Assembly (NCBI GenBank): GCA_032164295.1
Contig: JAJHTX010000005.1
Location: 2,418,001-2,482,000, forward strand
Direction of reading: 5' to 3'
Length of the DNA stretch: 64,000 bases
From: Inonotus obliquus
Lineage: Eukaryota; Basidiomycota; Agaricomycetes; Hymenochaetales; Hymenochaetaceae
The notes under the pieces were generated by a model. The model was given only the letters and a program-made list of their open reading frames with translations, made no database searches and had not been told where the DNA came from. Shown here piece after piece: positions 23,217 through 32,710 of the stretch. The position numbers were made by a program, and so were the translations under genes. The stretch's first letter is position 1. Every line of letters begins with the position of its first letter.

Positions 23217-23857
23217 AACGATAGAAAGCTACTTGATACGTATCACTCGATAAGAATAAATCTATCCCCCCAGACCCCAGATGGTAAGAAGAGATCGACA
23301 TGATCACACCTTGCCATTTGAGGGTTGATGTATCCTAATTGGTACAAGAAAATTTCATTCATTGTTACATAACTACGTCAAACATTCAAATTATGTCATC
23401 GACATCTACATATGGACGGAACTTGCTGTAACAGGCAAGAAAGGGCTATTTGTTTAGTTTTCTGCTTGCCTTCTGCCAAATTTTAGATCTGCGGCCACAG
23501 TTGCAACATACTACATGCCTCGTTTGCAATGCGCAATTCTCAGAGTGCTTGTTTGGATCGTATGCACTCATACCTGGGCTTCTGGACTTCTACTGATACG
23601 GACCGTTCGAATATAGTGTTTCTGCTGTATCTACTGCGAATAAGTTGGGTCTGAAGGGATAATTACCTCAGGTGCTGACGGTGTCAGTAAGGCATTCTTG
23701 GGTGGGAGACCGTGATGCCTCGTGATCTACATGACTAATCACCCCTATATATTACTCCCTGCATGCCGGTCGGACGACGGGTTCTCCAGCTTCAGAATCG
23801 ACGTACTCCTAAACCCCATATACAACTACAAGAGTATATCAACCTCTGACAACTGCA
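23217..23857. other. Unique segment inside the array, with a 5S-rRNA-like fragment
   Basis: A 0.64-kb stretch not shared with the other array units, upstream of the 51-aa gene. At about 23640-23727 the plus strand resembles the 3' half of a 5S rRNA (for example TTCTTGGGTGGGAGACCGTG followed by TGCCTCGTG). The 5' half cannot be aligned, so this is at most a relic. No coding frame was recognised in the rest. Confidence 0.35.
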
Positions 23858-24089
23858 ATGGCATTCCTGACCTTCACCGTCCCTGTTGACGCTTGCAGGC
23901 GTGTTCCGTGCTCAAAGTGTGGCAAGACGACGTGGGCGGTAAGCACTTATCTCGATAGTACACACCTCGATTTAACGCACTTGATTATTCCCCTTTCTAC
24001 CTTTTCTATAATAGGGCTGTGGCATGCACATAGACTCCGTCATGGCAGATGTCGCTCAGGAGGACAAGTGTGAATGCCCACGTGAATAG
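23858..24089 (+). CDS. 51-aa CxxC small zinc-binding-like protein
   Basis: Two exons (23858-23938 and 24015-24089, phase 0; intron GTAAGC...ATAATAG) encode 51 aa. The core is CSKCGKTTWAGCGMHIDSVM followed by a C-terminal KCECPRE. This CxxCGKxTWxGCGxH...CxCP pattern is one I associate with small conserved proteins in fungi and bacteria; the cysteines and histidine are arranged to bind one zinc ion, but the function is not established. It is too short to be found from a single open frame. It lies between two dead helicase copies, in unique DNA inside the duplication array, and is oriented against its neighbours. Splice sites are good and the join restores the motif, so I regard it as real. Confidence 0.8.
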
Positions 24090-24274
24090 TCAAATTGGAT
24101 TGTATGCCTATATACGTTCACTTGTTGAACTAACTTCGCTAATCGTTGTCAGGAAATGAGAGCGGCCGCATCATTTATTGATCGGAGCAACGATGAAGTC
24201 AAGTTGACGATAATATATAATGAGTAACTGAATAAATCTGAGTCCTCATTCAAGTCCTCGCCAGTCCTCAGGCA

Positions 24275-25745
24275 AGCGTGAGCTATTCAATAAGGGTGAT
24301 AATCGCAAATTGGAGGGTGTGTTCGAAAGACCGGCAAGTGAGGAGACGCCAGTTGAGTATATGCACGAGTAACGCAAGCTATCAGACTCCCGACGAGTGC
24401 CCACGCGTCACCCACTCGTCCTGCGCGAGCCGTGCGTTCTGCGCGGTGGACGTACTTACGTATGTCTATGGGTGCGTCGTAGGAGACGACGTGAGCGACG
24501 TGGGGGATGTCGAGTCCTCGTGCGACGAGGTCGGAGCATACGAGACTGTGGAAGAAGGGGGGTGTTAGGATGGGGCATGAGCGCGTAATGGAAGAGAAAG
24601 GAACTGACATGTCGATTTCCTGTCTCTTGAACCTGTCAAGAATATTCTTCCTCTCTCTGGGAGGAAGATCACTCGAGTATGCCTGGCCAATGATACGCTT
24701 TCTAGGACCCTCATTTGGCCCTGTGGACCCAGATTTCGACCAAGTGAAGTATGCATCCTCAAAGTACTCGAAAAGCTTAACCAGTCTCGCCGTCGACTCC
24801 GCACTCTTCGTAAACACAACCGCATTCGTCACACCCCGCTTGTGAACAAGATGAAACAGTATAAGGGGTTTTCGAGTCGCAGAGGTTGTGATGTAATGTT
24901 CCTGCAAACCAGCAGGCATCGCAAAGTCTTCCGTACTGAGGGATGCAGCAGCCGAAGTCTTTCCACCAAGGTCAGTCGAGGCCTGGACGACGAAGTACTT
25001 CGGGTCGCGTAAACCAAGCGCGGCTATTCGCGCCGGATCACGCGTGAGCGTTGCGCTGAAGAGGAGCTTTTGACATGAGGTGTGTTTGGGGTCATCGTAG
25101 TCCGTGGTGATGTGTGGGAGATGTGTAGGTGCGAGGGCGTCATGATACATGTTACTCAGTAACGACGGTTTTGAAGGCTCCAGGGATAAAGCTGAAACGG
25201 CGTCATGCGTGTGGCTTGAGCGCATTGAGCACTTGAGAAAGCCAATCTTGAAAGCTCTGTGCAAGAAGTCGATCGGCTTCGTCAATGAAGAGGAATCGGA
25301 GATGTTGAAGAGTAAACCCAGGCGTTCCGTTGAGATGATCCATGAGACGACCCGGTGCACATATCAATACGTCAACCTTGCTTGAGACTCCTCGTAACCT
25401 AATGGGAATAGGATATAATCACCTGTCCGAGACCGAGTGTGATCTAGGTGTAGCCTACCTATAACTAGTTGATTTTGTTCATGAGTGAGCGAGTGATGAT
25501 CTGTCACGACAGTCAACTGTACACTATCAGATAGATGGAAGATAGATCGTGAAAAACGCTTCACCTTCAAGCCTCTGCTTTTAGCGACAGCTTCAAACAT
25601 CTCCCGCACGTTCAGTACAAAGTATCGGATTGGAAGCACAACGAAGGCACGCAACTGAGTCACTATTCGCGCGGAGATAATATATGCTGTCGTTACCCAT
25701 ATTGGAAACTCCGGCAGGGTTACTATTCTCACCTCAACAATAGGA
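24275..25745 (-). pseudogene. Truncated DBP6 helicase copy 2
   Basis: The segment 24275-24383 matches the array's upstream block and then jumps directly into helicase sequence, so the last exon and the [10 protein letters not shown] region are deleted. The remaining helicase part (24384-25745) covers motif II to motif VI but has DEEESE-type changes at the DEAD box region, HRAER in place of HRAGR in motif VI, and an 11-bp net deletion that shifts the frame after NALKPHA. The same frameshift occurs in copy 3, so both descend from one broken ancestor. The 5' end stops near the exon ending PIVE, with no Walker A motif. Non-functional. Confidence 0.85.
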
Positions 25746-26575
25746 ATGAAGGGCACGTCTCACTCGATATTCCCAAAAGGGTTGCGAATCAGAACTCAGA
25801 TGGCAAGAATTGGAGAAAGTGCATCGAAAAGAATGGGCACTTGCGGCGTATATGCACGAATACTAGTACTGCCAGCTGTTCTACTTTTCCGAGTCCTGTT
25901 CATCTGGATCTACATCTCAGGGCTTGGTCTTGTGAGTGTATGCCCCACTTAGCTTCTGCAATGCCGTCCATGAGAAGCAATTAGTCGGTGAGAAGTGGGT
26001 GAAGAGGTGAAGGCTGAGGAAGCGGAAGGCAAGTCTGTCTCGATAACCTTTATTTTATTATTTTAAGTATGTGATGCGCATCGCTTATGTAACAAGGTTG
26101 CTGATCTACACCTACCCAATAATCCTCCTGCCACCATCAGCAAGGCTGCCTGCCGAAACCTCCTCAGGACCTGCAGCTGCCTTGCTGGTAACAGATGTGC
26201 TGCATCACACTTGAGGGAAACTGGCTGCTAGAAGCGGTGCCTTATTTTATTTCGTGAGAGAGAAAAACAGATTCGCTTATTCTTCATGTTTGATAGCAGT
26301 TTGCACACCACTAGTACTGACATCCTCAACATCCACCATGCGTCCGAAGCAGGTCGTCAAGATTAATATTCACATTCCCTTTCCTCTGAAAGCATGTTCA
26401 TCCCAGTCAGCACCAAATATCACAGTTAAACATAATTCTATTAGAGGTCACATCATAGTCCATACAAGCCAGATGACTGCTACATGTCACCTAGCAACCA
26501 TATATTTCACTGCATATTCACTCTTCCACGACTCGGACCCTTGTCACACACATCCGTCCATCAGCTACTATGACC
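25746..26575. repeat. Array spacer downstream of gene B (copy 1 of spacer)
   Basis: Noncoding DNA that joins the 5' breakpoint of helicase copy 2 to the 3' end of gene B. It aligns with 29763-30559: both contain GTTCTACTTTTCCGAGTCCT, GCTTCTGCAATGCCGTC, and further on AAACATAATTCTATT followed by AGGTCACATC. Short frames in it are not conserved between the copies, so I do not annotate a gene. It marks the other end of the duplicated unit. Confidence 0.7.
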
Positions 26576-27578
26576 TCACCTCCATTTTGGCGATTTCATT
26601 TTGAGCTCTTTTGCTTTCTGGGCCTCCTTAATCTTTTCCTGTTTGTATTTTCCTACTTTCTCGTTATTCTGGTCTGCTATTTCCTTCAAGTATTCTTCAT
26701 TAATATTGTCTACATTGGTCGGATATACATTATTGAACTAAAATATGAATCAGTTAGTTTGCCAATATTATGTAATCGCTAAAGGAAGTACTGCAATTAT
26801 GACATACCTGACCATTCTTATTTGGATAGTAGTAAATATTATCTGTAGGCAAAATACAAGAATGATCTCCCATCACGACCTTTGATCCATTGTATTCCAA
26901 CACGACATGCTTCCGTTGACCTTTGGATGGTGGGGTTGGGAAGACTGAGACAAGCTCTTGCGGCTTTTCAACATTGCTGTCCAATACTAATTGAGATATT
27001 CTTACTAATCTTAAGGTACTCGACTCCATATTGACCACGACGTGCATATGGCCACCGTATCCCGCCCCGCCCTTCTCATTCATTCCCAGGTAATCAAAGG
27101 GATCAATATCAATATTGCCCCGTTTGATGGCTGCGAATACAAGCATCCCAGGCTTCATGTCTTCAAGTGAGATTATACCACATGGGACAAGTTCGCCCCT
27201 CTCATTCCACAGTTTCGTTTCATTATCTTCTTTTATACTCTTCAACAAGCTAGACGCTGGCGTTTGTTCATGAAGCTGATCATTATTGACAACTGTTGTC
27301 GTACTGGCGCGTGTGTTTGTTGTTGTACCGGGTTGTGATGTACGACCCTGAGAATTATCTGACACTGTCGGATCGGTGCGGGTGCCAGGGCCAGCGGCAC
27401 GGTCAGTTCTCCAATTTGTTGATGTCTGGCTGGCGTGTGGGGCCCTTCTGTCACGCGATTGTTCCGGAGTCTGATTATTAGCTGTCGTACTGGCTGAACT
27501 TGTTGGACTTCTCCAATGTCTGTCCAAATTTTTCCGTGAGCCCGTACTGGCGCGTCCGCCCCTCGGTCCTCCTGACAT
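26576..27578 (-). CDS. Unrecognised one-domain repeat protein, array gene B
   Basis: Two exons (26808-27578 and 26576-26737, phase 0) give about 310 aa. The N-terminal ~110 aa are low-complexity Ser/Thr/Arg/Gln-rich sequence. One copy of the repeat domain follows (KPGMLVFAAIKRG, MHVVVNMES, LRLVRISQLVLD, ELVSVFPTPPSKGQRKHVVL, ILPTDNIYYYPN), then after the intron a charged coil starting FNNVYPTNVDN with IADQNNEKVGKYKQEKIKEA. Compared with A and C it lacks the second repeat domain. Its intron resembles the first introns of A and C (ATAATATTGGCAAA, CTAACTGATTCA), so the loss probably involved domain 2. No signal peptide. Start is the only in-frame ATG near the conserved CCTACA context, ~70 bp after the TATA box. 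Confidence 0.78.
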
Positions 27579-28220
27579 TGTAGGGACTGGTAGGTGACCT
27601 GGGAAGAGATGAGTGTTGGGTGGGGGGTATCAGAAACGCACTTCTCTTTATAGGAGAGAAGGATGCAATTCTAATGCAAGGGCATATGTACAATACATAC
27701 ATGTGTAGCTGAAATTGTCCCAATGCGTAATTACATAATGCCAGAAAAGTCTGCATAATTGTGGCGCTTGTGCAAAGTGCACATAAGAGAAATGGCCACA
27801 TTAATGCGTAATAACTTCAGAAATTCTGCTTAACTGTGGCACTTAGGCAAAGTGAATTAAGAAATTGCCATACAAGTCAGAAATTCTGGCTAGTTGTGGC
27901 ACCTATGCAAAGTAAATACATGAGACATTGTCACAATACGCAATTAGTGACAGAAATGTCTGCATAGTTGTGGCACTTACGCATATATGGCTTACTAATG
28001 AACAAAGGTAAAGCGCAAAGCTGTCAAAAACCAGGGTCAGCAGTTTCGTGCACTTTGCATAATGCCATCCTCTTTGCTATGTCGCCACTCGTCAGACATA
28101 CTTGGCGTGAGTTATTCAGTAGTCGCAAGTTTGCATTCTGAGCTCAGAAGTTGGAGGATGTGTTCGAAAGAACGGCAAGTGGGAAGTCGCCGCTTGCGAA
28201 CCCCTCCCGATTCCCAGCGT
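27579..28220. repeat. Duplicated upstream region with ~70-bp tandem repeats (copy B)
   Basis: Second occurrence of the array's upstream block. The tandem ~70-bp units are recognisable at about 27740-27990 (CAGAAAAGTCTGCATAATTG, CAGAAATTCTGCTTAACTGT, CAGAAATTCTGGCTAGTTGT, CAGAAATGTCTGCATAGTTG). It is more diverged from copies A and C than they are from each other and has small deletions. It continues directly into helicase copy 3. Confidence 0.75.
27647..27652 (-). promoter_or_regulatory. TATA box of array gene B
   Basis: TATAAA on the minus strand within CTATAAAGAGAAG, ~70 bp before the start of gene B; same context as in genes A and C. Confidence 0.65.
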
Positions 28221-29762
28221 TCACCGGCGGGACATTAATGTAGCACTGCGACTGTACACCTCCTTCAGCTTCTGTAATGCCGTCTAGCAACAACATGTCA
28301 GCATGTCCCTCCGAATAAACACAGAAAGGACCGCCATACATCGTACGCATCTTCCATCCCCTCCAGTTCCCCATCCTTCACTCTCATCCGCGCAACGCGC
28401 TCAAGCCTCCCTTCACCAGCACCACGCAACATATCCTTGAAGAATTTCGCCTCCTGGTCCTCGACGAGTGTCCATGCGTCACCCACTCGTCCTGCACGAG
28501 CCGTGCGTCCTGCGCGGTGGACGTACTTGCGTATGTCCATGGGTGCGTCGTAGGAGACGACGTGAGCGACGTGGGGGATGTCGAGTCCTCGTGCGACGAG
28601 GTCGGAGCATACGAGACTGTGGAAGAAGGGGCGTGTTGAGTTGGGTGATGTGCGTAATGGAAGAGAAAGGGACTGACATGTCGATTTCCTGTCTCTTGAA
28701 CTTGTCAAGAATGGACTTCCTCTCTCCGGGAGGAAGATCACTCGAGTATGCCTGGGCAATGACACGCTTTCTAGAACCCTCATTTGGCCCTGTGGACCCA
28801 GCTTTCGACGAAGTGAAGTATGCTTCCTCAAAGGACTCGAAAAGCTTAACCAGTCTCGCCGTCGACTCCGCACTCTTCGTAAACACAACCGCATTCGTCA
28901 CACCCCGCTTGTGAACAAGATGAAACAGTATAAGGGGTTTTTGAGTCGTGGAAGTTGTGATGTAATGTTCCTGCAAACCAGCAGGCATCGCAAAGTCTTC
29001 CGTACTGAGGGATGCAGCAGCCGAAGTCTTTCCACCAAGGTCAGTCGAGGCCTGGACGACGAAGTACTTCGGGTTGCGTAAACCAAGCGCGGCTATTCGC
29101 GCCGGATCACGCGTGAGCGTTGCGCTGAAGAGGAGCTTTTGACATGAGGTGTGTTTGGGGTCATCGTAGTCCGTGGTGATGTGTGGGAGATGTGTAGGTG
29201 CGAGGGCGTCATGATACATGTTACTCAGTAACGACGGTTTTGAAGACTCCAGGGATAAAGCTGAAACGGCGTCATGCGTGTGGCTTGAGCGCATTGAGCA
29301 CTTGAGAAAGCCAATCTTGAAAGCTCTGTGCAAGAAGTCGATCGGCTTCGTCAATGAAGAGGAATCGGAGATGTTGAAGAATGAACCCAGGCGTTCCGCT
29401 GAGATGATCCATGAGACGACCCGGTGTGCATATCAATACGTCAACCTTGCTTGAGCCTCCTCGAAACCTATTGGTAATGGTACATATAATCAACCGTCTG
29501 GGATCGAGTGTGATCTGAGTGTAACCCACTTCTCTTGACCTGTACTTTTTCTCATGAGGGAACGAGTGATGACGTACACCATCAGATAGATGGAAGATAA
29601 AATCATGAAAAACGCTTCACCTTCAAGCCTTTGCCCTTAGCGACAGCTTCAAGCGGCTCCTGCACTTGTAGTGCGAGATCTCGAGTTGGTAGCACGACCA
29701 ATTTCCGCGCGGAGAGGATATACGCTGTCGCTAGCCATAAGGACTCCAGAGGCGACAATAGG
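28221..29762 (-). pseudogene. 5'-truncated DBP6 helicase copy 3
   Basis: The most complete dead copy. It keeps the C-terminal exon, the terminal intron, motif VI ([19 protein letters not shown]), the domain-2 exons, [11 protein letters not shown] and a DEAD box ([20 protein letters not shown]). It shares with copy 2 an 11-bp net deletion that shifts the frame after NALKPHA. The homology ends just past the exon that carries PIVE in the intact gene; the Q motif, Walker A and whole N-terminal region are absent, and no alternative start region is present. One intron (near 28620-28680) differs in length from the intact gene, which supports that segment being an intron. Possible antisense or noncoding transcription cannot be judged. 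Confidence 0.87.
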
Positions 29763-30559
29763 TTTGTGTCGAAAGCTACTCGATACTTGTCACTCGATAT
29801 CCCTAAAAGGGCTGCGAGTCCGCACTAAGATAGCAAGAAATTGGAGAAAGTGCATCTGGAAGAATGGGCACTTGAGGAGTCCGCACTGTCAGCTGTTCTA
29901 CTTTTCCGAGTCCTGTTCATCTGGCTCTACATCTCAGGGCTTGTTCTTGTGTATGTCCCCCTTAGCTTCTGCAATGCCGTCTATGAGAAGCGGTTAGTCC
30001 GTATATCCGCGAGTGAAGAGGTGAAGGCTGAAGACGAGTCGTATGCGATCCACATCGCTTATGTAACAAAGTGAGCTATAACCTGGAACTAGAAACGAAA
30101 CTCCGACTGCTGTTTATACGCAAAAACGAAGTCAGATATCGTCTTCCTTCGATAGCAGTTTGCACAGTACATCCTCAACATCCACCAAACACCCGAAGCA
30201 AGTCTTCAGCCTTCACGTCTTCTCTCCTCTTTCCTCGCTTCGCGTGCCGCCCGCCTTCAGGGCTCCTTAATATTGTCTCGCCGTTTCTCTCGTCTGTCAC
30301 TCTTCCTCAAGTCTGTCTGTTCCTCATAGTCACATCAACGTACCAAATATCATGGCCAAACATAATTCTATTCGAGGTCACATCGTAGTCCAAGCGAGCC
30401 AGAGGACTGCTGTATATCACCGTATCTATTCAGATTAAATGGAGGTCTTTCACGTATCGGATCCTTGTCGCACCCCTCCATCCATCGACTATCTACTTCT
30501 ATGCTATGCGAATGAGAAAGGACACGTTTATGGGACGTACACGAAGTCTGATTCCCCGA
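29763..30559. repeat. Array spacer downstream of gene C (copy 2 of spacer)
   Basis: Counterpart of the spacer at 25746-26575, linking helicase copy 3 to the 3' end of gene C. It contains the same landmarks in the same order. A plus-strand frame of 77 aa (29841-30074) is present but is broken in the other spacer, so I do not call a gene. Confidence 0.7.
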
Positions 30560-32017
30560 TTATGTAGATTTGAGATACTTGGCAACGTGTCCAAATGCAT
30601 TGTTTATTCCTTCAAGGCCCTCGGCATTCAATATTATTCTGCGTAGTTCTTTTTTCTTGGCAATCTCTTCTCTTACTTTCTTGTGATTCTCTTTTGCTAC
30701 GTTCTGCAAATTTTTTATATCGTCTGGATAGTAGGTCGGGTACACATGAAAGAACTATAATGTGAATCAATTGATTTGTCAATCACTGAAGGACTGCAAT
30801 CATGACATACCTTTCCATTCTGATCTGGATAATCAATATATTCTGTAGGCTCAATCCAATGATTTTCCATGACAATGTTCAAATTGTTCTGTTTGTTTTT
30901 CAAAACGACAGGGTTGCGTTGACCGTCAAGTTGTTTAGTTGGGTAGACTGCAACCAGCTCTTTCCACTTCTTGGTTAGTTTAGGGAGATGACCATAACCC
31001 CTTATCCCTTCACGCATAAATGAACACATTCTGACCAACCTCAAATATTTCGGTCCCTCATCCTTATCTATTTTATCGATCACAATGTGATAAAGACGCC
31101 TCTTTTTATTTACATCCACAGCATCCGTATTGATTTTCAGATAATTCATCCCTGTTTCGGTGGTTGCAAAAATAACCATGCCAACCGTTATGTCTCCAAA
31201 TGACACATCATTCATACTGTTTACGGGGTTTCCTATTTCATCCTCCAGACTGTTTGACATTGAATTTATGTCATCCCATACCTTCTCGTCATTCTCTTTT
31301 GCTCTTGTCTGTACGTGCGTTTCGTTGGCTAGACGGGTCTTGTATACATTACGGAACTGAAACATGAATCAGTTAATTTGCCAATATTATTTGCTGACTG
31401 CAATTATAACATACCTTTTCATTATGATATGAACGGAGTATAATATATTCTGAAGGCTCAACCCAAGAAGGATTTATCATCTGAACCACTGAATCATTGT
31501 ATGTCAAAACGACAGGGTCGGGTTGACCGTCCAGTAGTGGAGTTGGTGAAAGCGGCAGAAGCTCTTTCCACTTTGGCGTTAGGACAGGGAGTTCTTCAAC
31601 ACTCTTTATGCCTAATGAAGATATTTTGACCAATTTTAACCAATTCCCAAGCGTATCGTTTCCCTTAGCGACCACGATGTGCAAAAAGGCCTTTCTTCTC
31701 AAATCCTGTTGCATATTCCCCCTTATTCTCAGGTAAGTGTATGTGGGAAGGGTCGTGTAGGTGGTTGCATATATAAGCATCCCAGTCTCTATCTCATCTA
31801 ACGACAAATCAACCTTTGGGACTTCTTCTCCGTTCGCATTCTTCAGATTAGGACCTGTCGAATTCTGAGGCTTATAATCACTGACAGTCGTTGTCATTGT
31901 ACCAGCACTACCGCCTCTCCGAGTCCGAGGACCTGAAGCTCTGTGAGGCCGATCATCAGTACTGCCTCTCGAAGATTGTCCCGCACGTCTGTGGCCCGTT
32001 TCCATTTGATTTGACAT
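30560..32017 (-). CDS. Unrecognised two-domain repeat protein, array gene C
   Basis: Three exons (31415-32017, 30811-31356, 30560-30754), all phase 0, give about 447 aa. Layout is as in gene A. A ~60-aa Arg/Ser/Gly-rich N-terminus is followed by domain 1 (ETGMLIYATTY, FLHIVVAKGND, LKLVKISSLG, ELLPLSPTPLLDGQPDPVVL, PSWVEPSEYI), a linker, domain 2 (TVGMVIFATTE, YHIVIDKIDKDEG, LRLVRMCSF, ELVAVYPTKQLDGQRNPVVL, HWIEPTEYIDYP), and a charged tail beginning FFHVYPTYYPDD. By eye only about a third of residues match gene A in domain 1, far less similar than the flanking noncoding DNA. No signal peptide or known domain. It is co-oriented with, and ~0.7 kb downstream of, the intact DBP6 gene. Confidence 0.8.
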
Positions 32018-32710
32018 TGAAGGGCCTGAAAGACGACCTAGGAAGAGTGCAATTTACGAGATGAGTGCTGGTTGGGAGGTGTCCGAAACATGCTTCTCTT
32101 TATAGGAGCTGGATGCAATCCTATTGCAAGGGCATATGTACAATACATAGTACATGTGTAGCTGAAATTGCCACAATGCGCAATTACATAATGCCAGAAA
32201 TGTCCGCATAGTTGTGGCGCTTGTGCAAAGTGCACATAAGAGAAATGGCAACAATGCGTAATAAATATCAGAAATTCTGCTCAACTGTGGCACTTTCGCA
32301 AAATGAATTCATCAAGAAATTTCCATACAAGTCAGGAATTCTGGCCAGTTGTGCACCTATGCAAAGTAAATACATGAGACATTGTCACAATAAGCAATTC
32401 GTGACAGAAATGTTTGCATAGTTGTGGCACTTACGCAGAAAAACGAATATATGGCTGACTAATGAACAAAGGTAAAGCACAAAGCTGTCAAAAACCAGGG
32501 TCAGCAGTTTCGTGCACTTTGCATAATTCCATCCTCTTTGCTATGTCGCCACTCGTCAGACATGCTTGGCGCGAGTTATTCAGTAGTCGCAAGTTTGCAT
32601 TCTGAGCTCAGAAGTTGGAGGATGTATTCGAAAGAACGGCAAGTGGGGAGTCACCGATTGCGAATATGCACGACTAACACAAGCTGTCTACACCTCCCGA
32701 TTCCCAGAGT
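32018..32710. repeat. Duplicated upstream region with ~70-bp tandem repeats (copy C)
   Basis: Third occurrence of the block, between gene C and the stop codon of intact DBP6. The tandem ~70-bp units span about 32195-32470. From about 32220 onward, and on into the DBP6 3' end, it is nearly identical to 21930-22680, which points to recent duplication or gene conversion. Confidence 0.8.
32099..32104 (-). promoter_or_regulatory. TATA box of array gene C
   Basis: TATAAA on the minus strand within CTATAAAGAGAAG, ~83 bp before the start of gene C. Confidence 0.65.

Noticed and set aside
20192..27578. Treating each repeat domain of the array as a separate gene
   Set aside because: The frames between domains join cleanly through conserved GTATGT...CAG introns in phase 0, so A and C are each one two-domain gene.
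28468..28914. Plus-strand frames over the helicase fragments (also at 32959, 33069, 24507)
   Set aside because: They recur only because the helicase DNA is duplicated; they are antisense shadows rich in Arg and Ser with no domain.
29841..30074. 77-aa hydrophobic frame in the array spacer
   Set aside because: The corresponding frame in the spacer at 25746-26100 is interrupted, and no homologue is recognised.
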